This document shows, piece after piece, positions 55,087-64,000 of a stretch of 64,000 nt of DNA. A program made the position numbers and the translations under genes. The DNA comes from Orientallactaga sibirica (Eukaryota > Chordata > Mammalia > Rodentia > Dipodidae), in assembly GCA_036365145.1 (NCBI GenBank), contig JAEOAD010001700.1:868001-932000 (forward strand). Reading direction: 5' to 3'. Numbering within the stretch: position 1 is the stretch's first letter; each line of letters opens with the position of its first letter. The notes beneath the pieces are model-generated. The model made no database searches and was not told the origin of the DNA. It saw only the letters and a list, made by a program, of their open reading frames with translations.

Positions 55087-56286
55087 GGGACTGGAGAGAT
55101 GGCTTAGAAGTTAAGGTGCTTGCCTGCAAAGCCCAAGGACCCAGGTTAGATTCTCCAGGTCGCACATAAGCAGGATGCACATGGTGGCACATGTGTCTGG
55201 AGTTCATTTGCAGTGGCTAGAGGCCCTGGTGTGCACTCTCTCTCTCTCTCTGTCTCTAATAAATAAATAAAAAGAATTTTTTTTAAAAAAAAGAGAGAGA
55301 AGGGCTGGAGGGATGGCTTAGCGGTTAAGGCGTTTGCCTGCAAAGCCAAAGGACCCAGGTTCAATTCCCCAGGACCCACATAAGCCAGATGCACAAGGGG
55401 GCACATGCATCTGGAGTTCATTTGCAGTGGCTGGAGGCCCTAGTGTGCCCATTCTCTCTCTGTCTCCTCTCTCTCCCTCTACTTGCAAATAATAAATAAA
55501 GTTTTTTAAAAAAAAAAAGAGAGAGAGAGAGAGAGAAATTAGAAGCTGGGCGTTGTGGCACACACCTTTAATCCCAGCACTCAGGAGGCAGAGGTAGGAG
55601 GATTGCCCTGAGTTCAAGGCTACCCTGAGACTACAGAGTGAATTCCAGGTCAGCCTGAGCTAAAGTGAGACCCTACCTCGAAAAACAAAAAAACACCTTT
55701 AATCCCAGCACTTAGGAGGCAGAGGTAGGAGGATCACTGAGAGTTTGAGGCTGCCCTGAGACTACATAGTGAATTCCAGGTCAGCCTGAGCCAGAGTGAG
55801 ACCCTACTTCAAAAAACCAAAAAGAATGAGCCGGGCGTGGTGGCGCACGCCTTTAATCCCAGCACTCGGGAGGCAGAGGTAGGAGGATCGCTGAGAGTTC
55901 GAGGCCACCCTGAGACTACATAGTTAATTCCAGGTCAGCCTGGACCAGAGTGAAACCCTACCTTGAAAAACAAAAACAAAAACAAGGGGCTGGAGAGATG
56001 GCTTAGCGGTTAAACGCTTGCCTGTGGAGCCTAAGGACCCCGGTTCAAGGCTTGATTCTCCAGGACCCACGTAAGCCAGATGCACAAGGGGGTGCATGCA
56101 TCTGGAGTTCGTTTGCGGTGGCTGGAGGCCCTGGCGCACCCATTCTCTTTCTCTCTCTACCTGCCTATTTCTGTATCTCTCTCTCTCTCAAATAAATAAA
56201 TAATAAATAAAATATTTAAAAAAAAAAAACAAAAAAAACAAAAACAAAAACAAAAACAAACAAAAAAGAAAGAAAGAAAGAAAGAA
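55083..56286 (+). repeat. Six-SINE cluster plus A-rich tract inside the L1
   Basis: tRNA-SINE 55083-55285, tRNA-SINE 55301-55515, B1 55545-55690, 5'-truncated B1 55691-55825, B1 55832-55985 and tRNA-SINE 55986-56225, then an (AAAAC)n/(AAAG)n tract 56226-56280. The last tRNA-SINE has the 'cggttcaaggcttgattc' insertion. Confidence 0.87.
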
Positions 56287-57019
56287 ATTAGAGAATTCAC
56301 AAGCAAACATTTTAATGCTTCACCTTACGGCCTTGGCAAAAGAAGAACAAGGCAAACCAGAAATCAGTAGATGGGAAGAAATAATAAAGATAAGGCCAAA
56401 ATTAATGAAATGGAAACAAACAAACAAAAAAATCCAAAGAATCAATGAAACAAAGAGTTGGTTCTTTGAAAGGATAAACAAGATTGATAAACCCTTAGCA
56501 AATCTGACCAGAAGAGAGAAGAGATAAAAATTAATAAAATTAGAAGATAAAAAGGCACCATTACAACAGATACCAGAGAAATTCAGAAAATCATAAGGAC
56601 ATACTTTAAGAATATATATGCCTTGGCATAGAGGAAAAGATAGGGGAAACCCTTCAACATATTGGCATAGGCAATGACTTTCTGAATATATCCCCAATTG
56701 CTCAGGAAATAAAACCACTAATCAGGGCTGGAGAGATGGCTTAGCAGTTAAGGCATTTGCCTGCAAAGCCAAAGGATCCAGGTTCAACTCTCTAGGACCC
56801 ACATAAGCCAGATGCACAACAGGGCATACTCATCTCATGAAATTACAAAGCTTTTGTACAGCAAAGGACAATGTGAATAAAGCAAAGAGACAATCTACAG
56901 AATGGGAGAAAATCCTTGCCAGCTATACATCTGACAGAGAATTAATATCCAGAATATACAAAGAACTCAAAAAACAGAACAATAAGAAATCAAACAACCC
57001 AATTAAAAAATGGGCTATG

Positions 57020-57745
57020 GGGCCGGGCGTGGTGGTGCACGCCTTTAATCCCAGCACTCGGGAGGCAGAGGTAGGAGGATCACAGGGAGTTCAAGGCCAC
57101 CCTGAGAATACATAGTGAATTCCAGGTCAGCCTGAGCTAGAGTGAGACCCTACCTCAAAAAACAAAAACCAAACAAACAAACAAACAAAAGGGCATGGGA
57201 GCCAGGCATGGTGGCGCACGCCTTTAATCCCAGCACTCAGGAGGCAGAGGTAGGAGGATCGCTGAGAGTTCAAGGCCATCCTCAGAATACATAGTGAATT
57301 CCAGGTCATCTTGGGCTGGAGTAAGACCCTACCTCAAAAAAAAAAATCTGTGGCCAGGCATGGTGGCGCATGCCTTTAATCCCAGCACTAGGGAGGCAGA
57401 GGTAGAAGGATTACCATGAGTTTAAGGCCACATAATGAATTCAGGTCAACCTGGACTAGAGGAAACCCTACCTTGAAAAACCAAAAAAAGGGGGGGAGGG
57501 GCTATGGAACTAAATTGAGAGTTCTCAACAGAAGAAATATAGATGGAAACTGAGCGTGGTGGAACACGCCTTTAATCCCAGCACTCGGGAGGCAGAGGTA
57601 GGAGGATCGCCATGAGTTCAAGGCCACCCTGAGACTACATAGTGAATTCCAGGTCAGCCTGGACTAGAGTGAAATCCTACCTCGAAATACCAAAAAAAAA
57701 AAATAATAATAATTAATTAATTAATTAATTAATTAAATACAGATG
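57020..57745 (+). repeat. Four B1 SINEs within L1 ORF2
   Basis: Copies at 57020-57189, 57200-57348, 57353-57490 and 57548-57745, all on the plus strand. GGGC(T)ATGG recurs before the first, between copies and after the third. The fourth ends in a (TTAA)n run. Confidence 0.88.
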
Positions 57746-57955
57746 GCATATAAACATCTAAAAAAGTGTTCTAATAAATAAATAAAAAGTGTTCTATATC
57801 ATCAGGGAAATGCAAATTAAAACTACTTGGAGATTCCATCTCACTCCTGTCAGAATGGCTATCATCAAGAAAACAATAACAATAAATGTTGGTGAGGATG
57901 CAGAAAAATGGGAACTCTTCTATACTGTTGGTAAGAATGTAATCTGGTCCAGCCA

Positions 57956-58320
57956 TTGTGGAAATCAGTGTGGAGGTTCTTGAGACAGCTAAAAATAGAT
58001 TTACCATCTGACCCAGCTATACCACTCCTAGGCATATATCCTAATGACTCTTCTCACTACCTTAGAGATACTTGCACAACCATGTTTATTGCTGCTCTAT
58101 TCACAATAGCTAGGAAATGGAACCAGCCTAGATGTCCCTCCACAGATGAATGGATAATAAAGAAGTACATTTGCACAATGGAGTTGTATTCCACAGTAAA
58201 GAAAAATGAAATTATGAAATTTGCTGGGAAATGGATGGATCTGGAAAGGATTATACTTAGTGAAGTAACCCAGGCCCAGAAAGCCAAACGTCACATGTTT
58301 TCTCTCATATGTGGATCCTA
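57956..58320 (+). pseudogene. L1 ORF2 C-terminal coding remnant
   Basis: The open plus-strand frame reads the ORF2 C-terminus: WKSVWRFLRQL, DPAIPLLGIYP, TMFIAALFTIAR, WNQPRCPSTDEW, YSTVKKNEIMKFAGKW and HMFSLICGS, then a natural stop. It is better preserved than the copy at 12287-12713. Confidence 0.88.
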
Positions 58321-58408
58321 GCTACAAATGATTGGACTTCTATATGAGTAAAAATAAAACTCAGTAGCAGAATCCAGTAAGCTAGAAAGGGGATAAAAAG
58401 GGAATAGA

Positions 58409-58565
58409 AAGCCAGGCGTGGTGGCGCACGCCTTTAATCCCAGCACTCGGGAGGCAGAGGTAGGAGGATCGCCATGAGTTCAAGGCCACCCTGAGACTAC
58501 ATAGTTAATTCCAGGTCAGCCTGGACCAGAGTGAGACCCTACCTCGAAAAAAAATGAAAAAAAAA
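58409..58565 (+). repeat. Young B1 SINE
   Basis: Near-consensus B1 with target duplication AAAAGGGAATAGAAAG before and after. It lies in the L1 3'UTR. Confidence 0.93.
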
Positions 58566-59705
58566 AAGGGAATAGAAAGGGAGGAAGGGGGGACTTCATA
58601 GGATGGTATTGTATATATGTAATGGGGGAATGGAAACCTACTTTTCTGGACAATGGAACACTCAGAAGCCATAGATTATTACTAGAAAATTTTCAGTGCC
58701 AGGGATGGGATACCTTCCAGTGAGTTGTTGGCCAGGGAGGTCACAGATACTCCCAAAACATCATAGGGCATTGCCGAGGCTCTTGGTTTCCCACCAGGAA
58801 TAGATGGTAAGATCCTATTGCTGAAGACTCCACATACTTGGGCTGCAAGGTCACTGAGAAATCCTGCTGGAGCTGAGCTGAAAGCCTCCTCCATGTGGAC
58901 CAGCTGACAGAAAGCTGGAAAAAGCTATGCTACATGCAGTTCAATGGAAGAAAGAAAACACCAGTGAAGATACTCAACAGTGAACACTGCAGGCTTTAAA
59001 TTTGGCCAGCCAGGCCAAATGAGCCAACGGGTGCAATAGTGGCATGTCTGTTATGGGGGAAACAAGCTGCTCTCTAATTGGGCTGGAGGCTTCATGGAAG
59101 GGAATACATCCCTGATACTGAAAACCTATGACGGGGTAGTTCATGAGCCCTAGGGGTGTAATGTCTGCTTGTGTCACACTAAATGTATATACTATGCTCA
59201 CCAAACTGCCCAGTAAGCACTTCTCTTAATGTCCACACCCATATATTAATGTTACTTTTACTTTTGGTTAGAGAAACTTCACTTTTCAGATGGTGGTGAC
59301 CTTGGGATGACTCAGAAGTCACCATGGTGCTGAGAAGAAGGGACAGAGGAGTGCTCAGCACTGAAACATCTCAAACCCACCTTCCAAGGTTCAGGGTCCA
59401 TTGTGGAAGAGGGGGTGGAAAGAATGTAAGAGCCAAAGGAAGAGTAGGACTCCTTACAACATGCTCCTCCAGACACAAAATGGCCTGGATATCCATGACC
59501 TCATAGTGCCTGACGCTACCTACACAAGACCCTCATAATAGGAGGTAAAGATCATGACATCAAACTGAAAAGAGAGACTGATTGAGGGGCGAGGGGATAT
59601 GATGGAGAGTGAAGTTTCAAAGGGGAAAGTGGAGGGATGGAAGGAGGGAAGTACCATGGGATATTGTCTACAATTAAAGAAGTTGTAAATAAATAAATAA
59701 ATAAA
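58566..59705 (+). mobile_element. L1 3'UTR (outer element) to its A-rich end
   Basis: Continuous with the ORF2 above. It ends 'aaagaagttgtaaataaataaataaataaatg'. Marker words here identify the antisense fragment at 2.6-4.7 kb and the fragment at 47246. Confidence 0.82.
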
Positions 59706-60069
59706 TGAAAAATGAAATTTGCTGGGAAATGGATGGATCTGGAAAGGATTATACTTAGTGAAGTAATCCAGGCCCAGAAAGCCAAATGTCACATGTCCTC
59801 TCTCATATGTGGATCCTAGCTACAAATGTTTAGACTTGTGTGTGAGCTGGAACCCAAAAATCAGTAGCAGAGGCCAGTAAGCTAGAAAAAGGGTATAAGG
59901 GAGGAAGGAAGGACTTTAGGAGATGGTAGTGTATATGTGTGTGTGTAAGTAGAAGAACAGATTACAGGGAGTGGAATGGCCTAAGTGAGGCCAGGAGAAG
60001 GGATTACATAAGAGCAGGGTGGCCAGAGGGTCAAAATTCAAGATATTCTGAATAAGACATATGAAAACC

Positions 60070-60072
<3 letters not shown>

Positions 60073-60107
<35 letters not shown>

Positions 60108-60243
60108 CGAGGTAGGGTCTCACTCTGGCCCAGGCTGACCTGGAATTAACTATGTAGTCTCAGGGTGGCCTTGAACTCACGGCGATCCTCCTACCTCTGC
60201 CTCCCGAGTGCTGGGATTAAAGGCGTGTGCCACCACGCCCGGC
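60073..60243 (-). repeat. Young antisense B1
   Basis: Near-consensus, with a run of about 37 T residues and GAAAACCTACTTTTT on both sides. Confidence 0.94.
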
Positions 60244-60642
60244 TGAAAACCTACTTTTTTGAATAATGGCAATGCACATCCAGAAGCCATAGATTGTTAC
60301 TAGAAAATTTTCAGTGCCAGGGATGGGATACCTCCCAGTGAGTTGTTGGCCAGGGAGGTCCTTGTTGTCCCCAAAACATTACAGGCTATTGCCAAAGCCC
60401 TTGGTTTCCCTTGAGAAACGGTAAGACCCTATTGTTGAAGACTTCACATGCTTGAGCAGCAAGGTCACTGAGAAATCAAGCTGGTGCTGAGCAGAAAACC
60501 TTCTCCCTGTAGACCAGCCAACTGGAAGCTGGAAAAACTGCACTGCATGCAGCCCTATGGGAGACAGAAGTCATCAGCAGTGAAAACAGTGGACACTGGA
60601 AACCTCAAGTTTGGCCAGACAGGCCCAATGACTGAACAGGTG

Positions 60643-60998
60643 TGTAGCAGACAGTTTTAGGTTTGCTAAGATGAACTTCCAGACCAGGCCAGTTATGGAG
60701 GAAGGGATATTTATTGAAGCTTACAGATCCAGGGGAAGTTCCATAATGGCAGAAGAAGCTGGCCTGTTTTCACAGAACCAAATACAAGGAGAAGCCACAA
60801 GCCAAAACCACACAGCACAGCACACCTCAGGAACTCCAAGTAGACACACTTTGCATATCTTTAGATTGAAATCCTAAACCCACCACCACACCTTAAGATC
60901 CACCCAGCGACACTGCCTTCAGCAAGGTGGCTGCAGATGCAAACTACAAACTAATAAAACACTGAATATATTGGGGGCCATCTATTCAAACTACCACA
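60643..60998 (+). mobile_element. Solo LTR (ERVL-type) with perfect AGGTG duplication
   Basis: Same family as 24977. TGTAGCAGACAG to CTACCACA with AGGTG at 60638-60642 and 60999-61003. The paralogous empty site is the homologous L1 3'UTR at about 59025-59040 ('gggtgcaatagtggcatg'), which confirms the boundaries. Confidence 0.92.
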
Positions 60999-61623
60999 AG
61001 GTGCAATAGTGGCATGCCTGGTACTGAAAACCTAATGAAAAGCCTTTGGAAGGGAGGTCATGAGCCTTAGGGGTATGAAGCCTGCTCTTATCTGGCTAAA
61101 TGCATATATTATACTCACCAAACTTCCCTGAAAGCACTACACTTAATGTTTATATTCATATATTAATGCTAGTCTCACTTCTGGTTAGAGAAGCTTCTCT
61201 TTTCAGGTGGCAATGACCACTGGGGTGACCCAAAAGGCAACATAGTGCTGAGAAGAAGGGATGGAGGAGTGCCCAGCACTGAAACATCTCTATCACCCCC
61301 TCCAAGGCTCAGGGACCATTGCAGAAGTGGTGGCAGAAAGAATGTAAGAGCCAAAGGAAGGGTACGACTCCTTACAATGCAACTGTCCAGACAGAAATTG
61401 GCCTCAATATCCATGACCTCACAGTGCCTAGCAATACCTCCGCAAGACCCTCATAATAGAAGAAAAAGACGATGACATCAAAATAAAAGGGAAACTAATG
61501 GAGAGAGGGAGGGGATACGATGGAGAGTGGAGTTGTGAAGGAGAAAATGGGAGAGGGGAGGGAAACATTATGGTTTATTGTCTGCAAGTATAGAAGTTGT
61601 CAATAAAAAAAAAAGAGTAAAAA

Positions 61624-62158
61624 AAGCCGGGCGTGGTGGCGCATGCCTTTAATCCCAGCACTCGGGAGGCAGAGGTAAGAGGATCACTGTGAGTTCAAGG
61701 CCACCCTGAGACTACATAATGAATTCCAGGTCAGCCTGAGCTAGAGTGAGACCCTACCTCAAAAAAACAAAACAAACAAACAAACAAAAAAAGAGTATAA
61801 AAAATGTGGGGGCTGGAGGGATGGCTTAGTGGTTGAGGCATTTGCCTGCAAAGCCAAAGGACCCAGGTTCAATTCCCCAGGACCCACATAAGCCAGATGC
61901 ACAAAGTGGCACATGCATTTGGAGTTCTTCTGCAGTGGCTGGTGGCCCTGGTGTACCCATTCTCTATCTGCCTCTTTCTGTGTCAAATACATAAATATTT
62001 TTTTAAAATGTGCTGGATGTGGTGGCACACGCCTTTAGTCCCAGCACTTCGGAGGCAGAGGTAGGAGGATCTCTGTGAGTTTGAGGCCGCCCTGAGACTA
62101 CATAGTGAATTTCAAGTCAGCATGAGCTAGAGTGAAACCCTACTCTATTTATTTGAGT

Positions 62159-62189
<31 letters not shown>

Positions 62190-62328
62190 AGAGAATGGGT
62201 GCACCAGGACGTCCAGCCACTGCAAACAAACTCCAGATGTATGCGCCACTTTGGGTCCTGGGGAACTGAACCTAGGACCTTAGGCTTTGCAGGCAAGCGC
62301 CTTAACTACTAAGCCATCTCCCCAGCCT
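61624..62328. repeat. SINE cluster after the L1 tail
   Basis: B1(+) 61624-61790, tRNA-SINE(+) 61808-62005, B1(+) 62009-62143 and tRNA-SINE(-) 62146-62328. The last two meet tail to tail with a GA run at 62158-62190. Confidence 0.87.
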
Positions 62329-62959
62329 ATTTGTTGAGTTTTTACATCTCCTCAGAAGGTCCTGCATCTTGACTTGTTGTTTGTGCCACAGCTGTGCACA
62401 TAAACAGGAAGTTCCTCCTCACTGAACCCTCAAATGACACCTACATTGGCTGGAGCCCTCAGGTCCTAAACTCTATTCCCAATGAGACAACAGTAAAGGA
62501 GCATCCTGGAGGCTTGGCCAGCACCGCTCCCTGGTGGAGAGGAGAGGAACTGGCTGCCCACCTGATATCCTGAAGGGAAATGCTGCATCACCAAACCTGC
62601 CGGAGAGAGCAGCAGCGCTCGCTCTCAATCACCAAGCCAGCCTGCCCACTGAAATCCACAGTCCACAGAGAGTGAAGCTTAGAAAGATTTTTATCATAGA
62701 GTTTAAGAGAAAGAAAGAAAGAAGGTGGAGCTTCTGTAAGGCAGGAGGCGTCCCCAGAAATGAGAAAGCCCACCTGGTAACCCTGATTGGGGTCTTTTAT
62801 GGGAATTTCCTGGATGGAGGTTGAGCTGGTCAGTCCAGTTCCAGGTGTCCAGGTGCGTCTTAGAAGGGGATAATCGTTTAGTAATCTAAATCTCCCATGA
62901 GAGTAATTTCATTTACATTCCTAGGAAAATTAGTAACCCTCCTTGAAAGGGGTTAATAT
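62329..62959. other. Unassigned sequence
   Basis: No gene recognised. The frame at 62534-62824 (96 codons) has no domain. A second GGGAATTTCC word occurs at about 62801. The region may be an LTR, but I see no clear termini. Confidence 0.45.
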
Positions 62960-63780
62960 TCTTTTTGTTGTTGTTGTTTTATCGAGGTAGGGTCTCACTC
63001 CAGTTCAGGCTGACCTGAAATTCAAGACTTTTTAATGCAGTGGTCTTTGGTGGCCACTCCAGAACCAATCGATAGCAAAGCAGGACAAGAAAGGGCAAGT
63101 GGAGTGCTGATGGGTAAAAATGCAGCAATATCTAGAGATTTCCTGTGGCCTAATACTTATAAATATTAACTGTTCATCACTATTAGTCCTCTGAACTCCA
63201 CATGCACGCTGTGGCATGCGCAAACCCACATATACATACTCACACAAAAACAAAGCGGAGGGGAGAGGAGGAGGGGGAGGAGGGGAAGGGAAGGAGTAAG
63301 GATCTGGACAGGTACTGAAGCTTTCCTGAGGAAGGAAGACTTTCATAATAAGGGTGTACAATAAGGGTGTTGCTGCCCAGACTGGTCTGTGCACTTACTC
63401 ACTGCTGCCACCTCCAGTCTTTGGATGGCTTTGCATGTGGAGCCTTACATATGCTTATGTGACTGTGTATACACTCTACATGGAAACACCTCAAGTCCTT
63501 TAGCCTAGTGAGATGTGATGGTACTTTAACCGCACTGAAAAGACATAATTCCTCTTTCCTCTTCAGGGGGAACCGATTACCTCTCCCTCAAAGATCCCAA
63601 GGACGGACTCCAGGGTAGATGGAGCTTGCAAACACCCCTCCTCCCCTCTGCAAAATTCTCCCTCCCTTCTTTCCTTTCCTGTGACATTTTTCCCTAAACA
63701 CTAGTGCTCCCTGGAAGGCTCTTTCGCCTTCATTTTACTCAAGTACCCATGAGGCAGGCATGTATAAACAGCAAGTGCAA
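62960..63780. other. B1 fragment and single-copy DNA
   Basis: 62960-63024 is the tail-side part of an antisense B1. 63025-63780 is single-copy with a GGGGA-rich purine run at 63255-63300. No coding exon is recognised. Confidence 0.55.
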
Positions 63781-63983
63781 TGGTTTGCCTGTGGCTTGTC
63801 CCCCACAAAGTCATGCACTGGGATCTTGGGTCTTCAGTGTGGTGTTGGGAGGTGGGCAACCTTTAAGAGATGGGGCCTAGGGGATGTGATTAAGTCCCTG
63901 AGGTGCTGCTTTGGAAGGGATTTAATGTAGATCTCACATGACACTGTTCACTCCTGACAGAAACAACTTAAAGAAGGAAAGTT
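63781..63983 (+). mobile_element. MaLR-type LTR, 5' portion
   Basis: Begins 'tggtttgcctgtggcttgtccccc' and continues 'gttgggaggtgggcaacctttaagagatggggcctaggggatgtgattaag', the MST/MLT1-like arrangement. It is interrupted at its right by a SINE. Confidence 0.65.
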
Positions 63984-64000
63984 CAGGGACTGGAGAGATG
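63984..64000 (+). repeat. tRNA-derived SINE, cut by the window edge
   Basis: Only the head GGGACTGGAGAGATG is inside the window. Confidence 0.85.

Larger units (their letters stand above)
56287..58405 (+). mobile_element. L1 ORF2 (outer element, continued) with B1 insertions
   Basis: ORF2 resumes at 56287. The frame at 56315-56527 contains SRWEEIIKIR and NETKSWFFERINKIDKPLA, the conserved segment between the endonuclease and reverse transcriptase domains. Further ORF2 lies at 56630-56725, 56837-57018, 57491-57546 and 57746-58320. A 3'-truncated tRNA-SINE sits at 56726-56835. Large parts of the reverse transcriptase region are missing, so the element is dead. Confidence 0.85.
59706..61615 (+). 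mobile_element. Second L1 3' end, 5'-truncated, directly abutting the first
   Basis: Begins within the ORF2 C-terminus ('aaatgaaatttgctgggaaatgg', repeating 58205-58235). It then repeats the 3'UTR (compare 60290-60420 with 58670-58800) and ends 'gttgtcaataaaaaaaaaa'. Its terminal ~120 bp differ from the first copy, so the two are different L1 subfamilies. It contains an antisense B1 and an LTR. Confidence 0.82.

Noticed and set aside
62799..62812. A second kappaB-like GGGAATTTCC word as a promoter element
   Set aside because: No gene or first exon is recognisable nearby, so the match is probably chance or part of an unassigned repeat.

Overview
The window is mammalian nuclear DNA from a rodent. 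Roughly two thirds of it is interspersed repeats. Two SINE families dominate. One is a 7SL-derived B1 of about 140-150 bp. The other is a tRNA-derived B2/ID-like SINE of about 190-220 bp with a (TC)n and AAATAAATAAA tail. Diagnostic sequences of both differ from the mouse and rat consensus, and a B4-like ID+B1 composite is also present. This points to the Myodonta, and a dipodoid (jerboa-like) genome is my best guess. No prokaryotic, plasmid, phage or CRISPR features are present.

I recognise one protein-coding gene with confidence: a complete NEURL3 (neuralized E3 ubiquitin ligase 3, also LINCR) on the minus strand. It has four coding exons at 44317-44290, 40297-39812, 38004-37942 and 33535-33342. 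All splice sites are GT-AG with consistent phase 1, giving 256 aa: a short N-terminus, an NHR domain and a C-terminal C3HC4 RING. Upstream of exon 1 lie a TATA-like element (44405-44414) and a perfect NF-kappaB consensus (44479-44488). A candidate poly(A) signal lies at 32872-32877. Intron 3 holds a purine-rich GGA/CAGGTGGA minisatellite of about 1.37 kb (36333-37706), the most striking sequence object in the window.

Layout: 1-32.9 kb is gene-free. It holds L1 fragments in both orientations (2.6-4.7, 7.1-8.0, 10.9-14.1 and 14.9-18.9 kb), a truncated U6 snRNA pseudogene (19416), an inverted pair of an unclassified repeat (19.5-20.2 and 21.8-23.8 kb), a recent 1.6-kb tandem duplication (24024-27257) and several solo LTRs. 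NEURL3 occupies 32.85-44.4 kb. From 44.5-52.5 kb there are SINE clusters and single-copy intergenic DNA. From 52.5-61.6 kb there is a nested L1 complex with LTR and SINE insertions. From 62.3-64 kb there is mostly unassigned sequence ending in a MaLR-type LTR.

I found no convincing undescribed biological system. The useful observations concern genome dynamics (serial SINE landing sites, a poly(A)-only retroinsertion, nested insertions with readable target-site duplications) and the regulation and intron structure of NEURL3. Repeat names come from recognising sequence by eye, and boundaries of old repeats are approximate.
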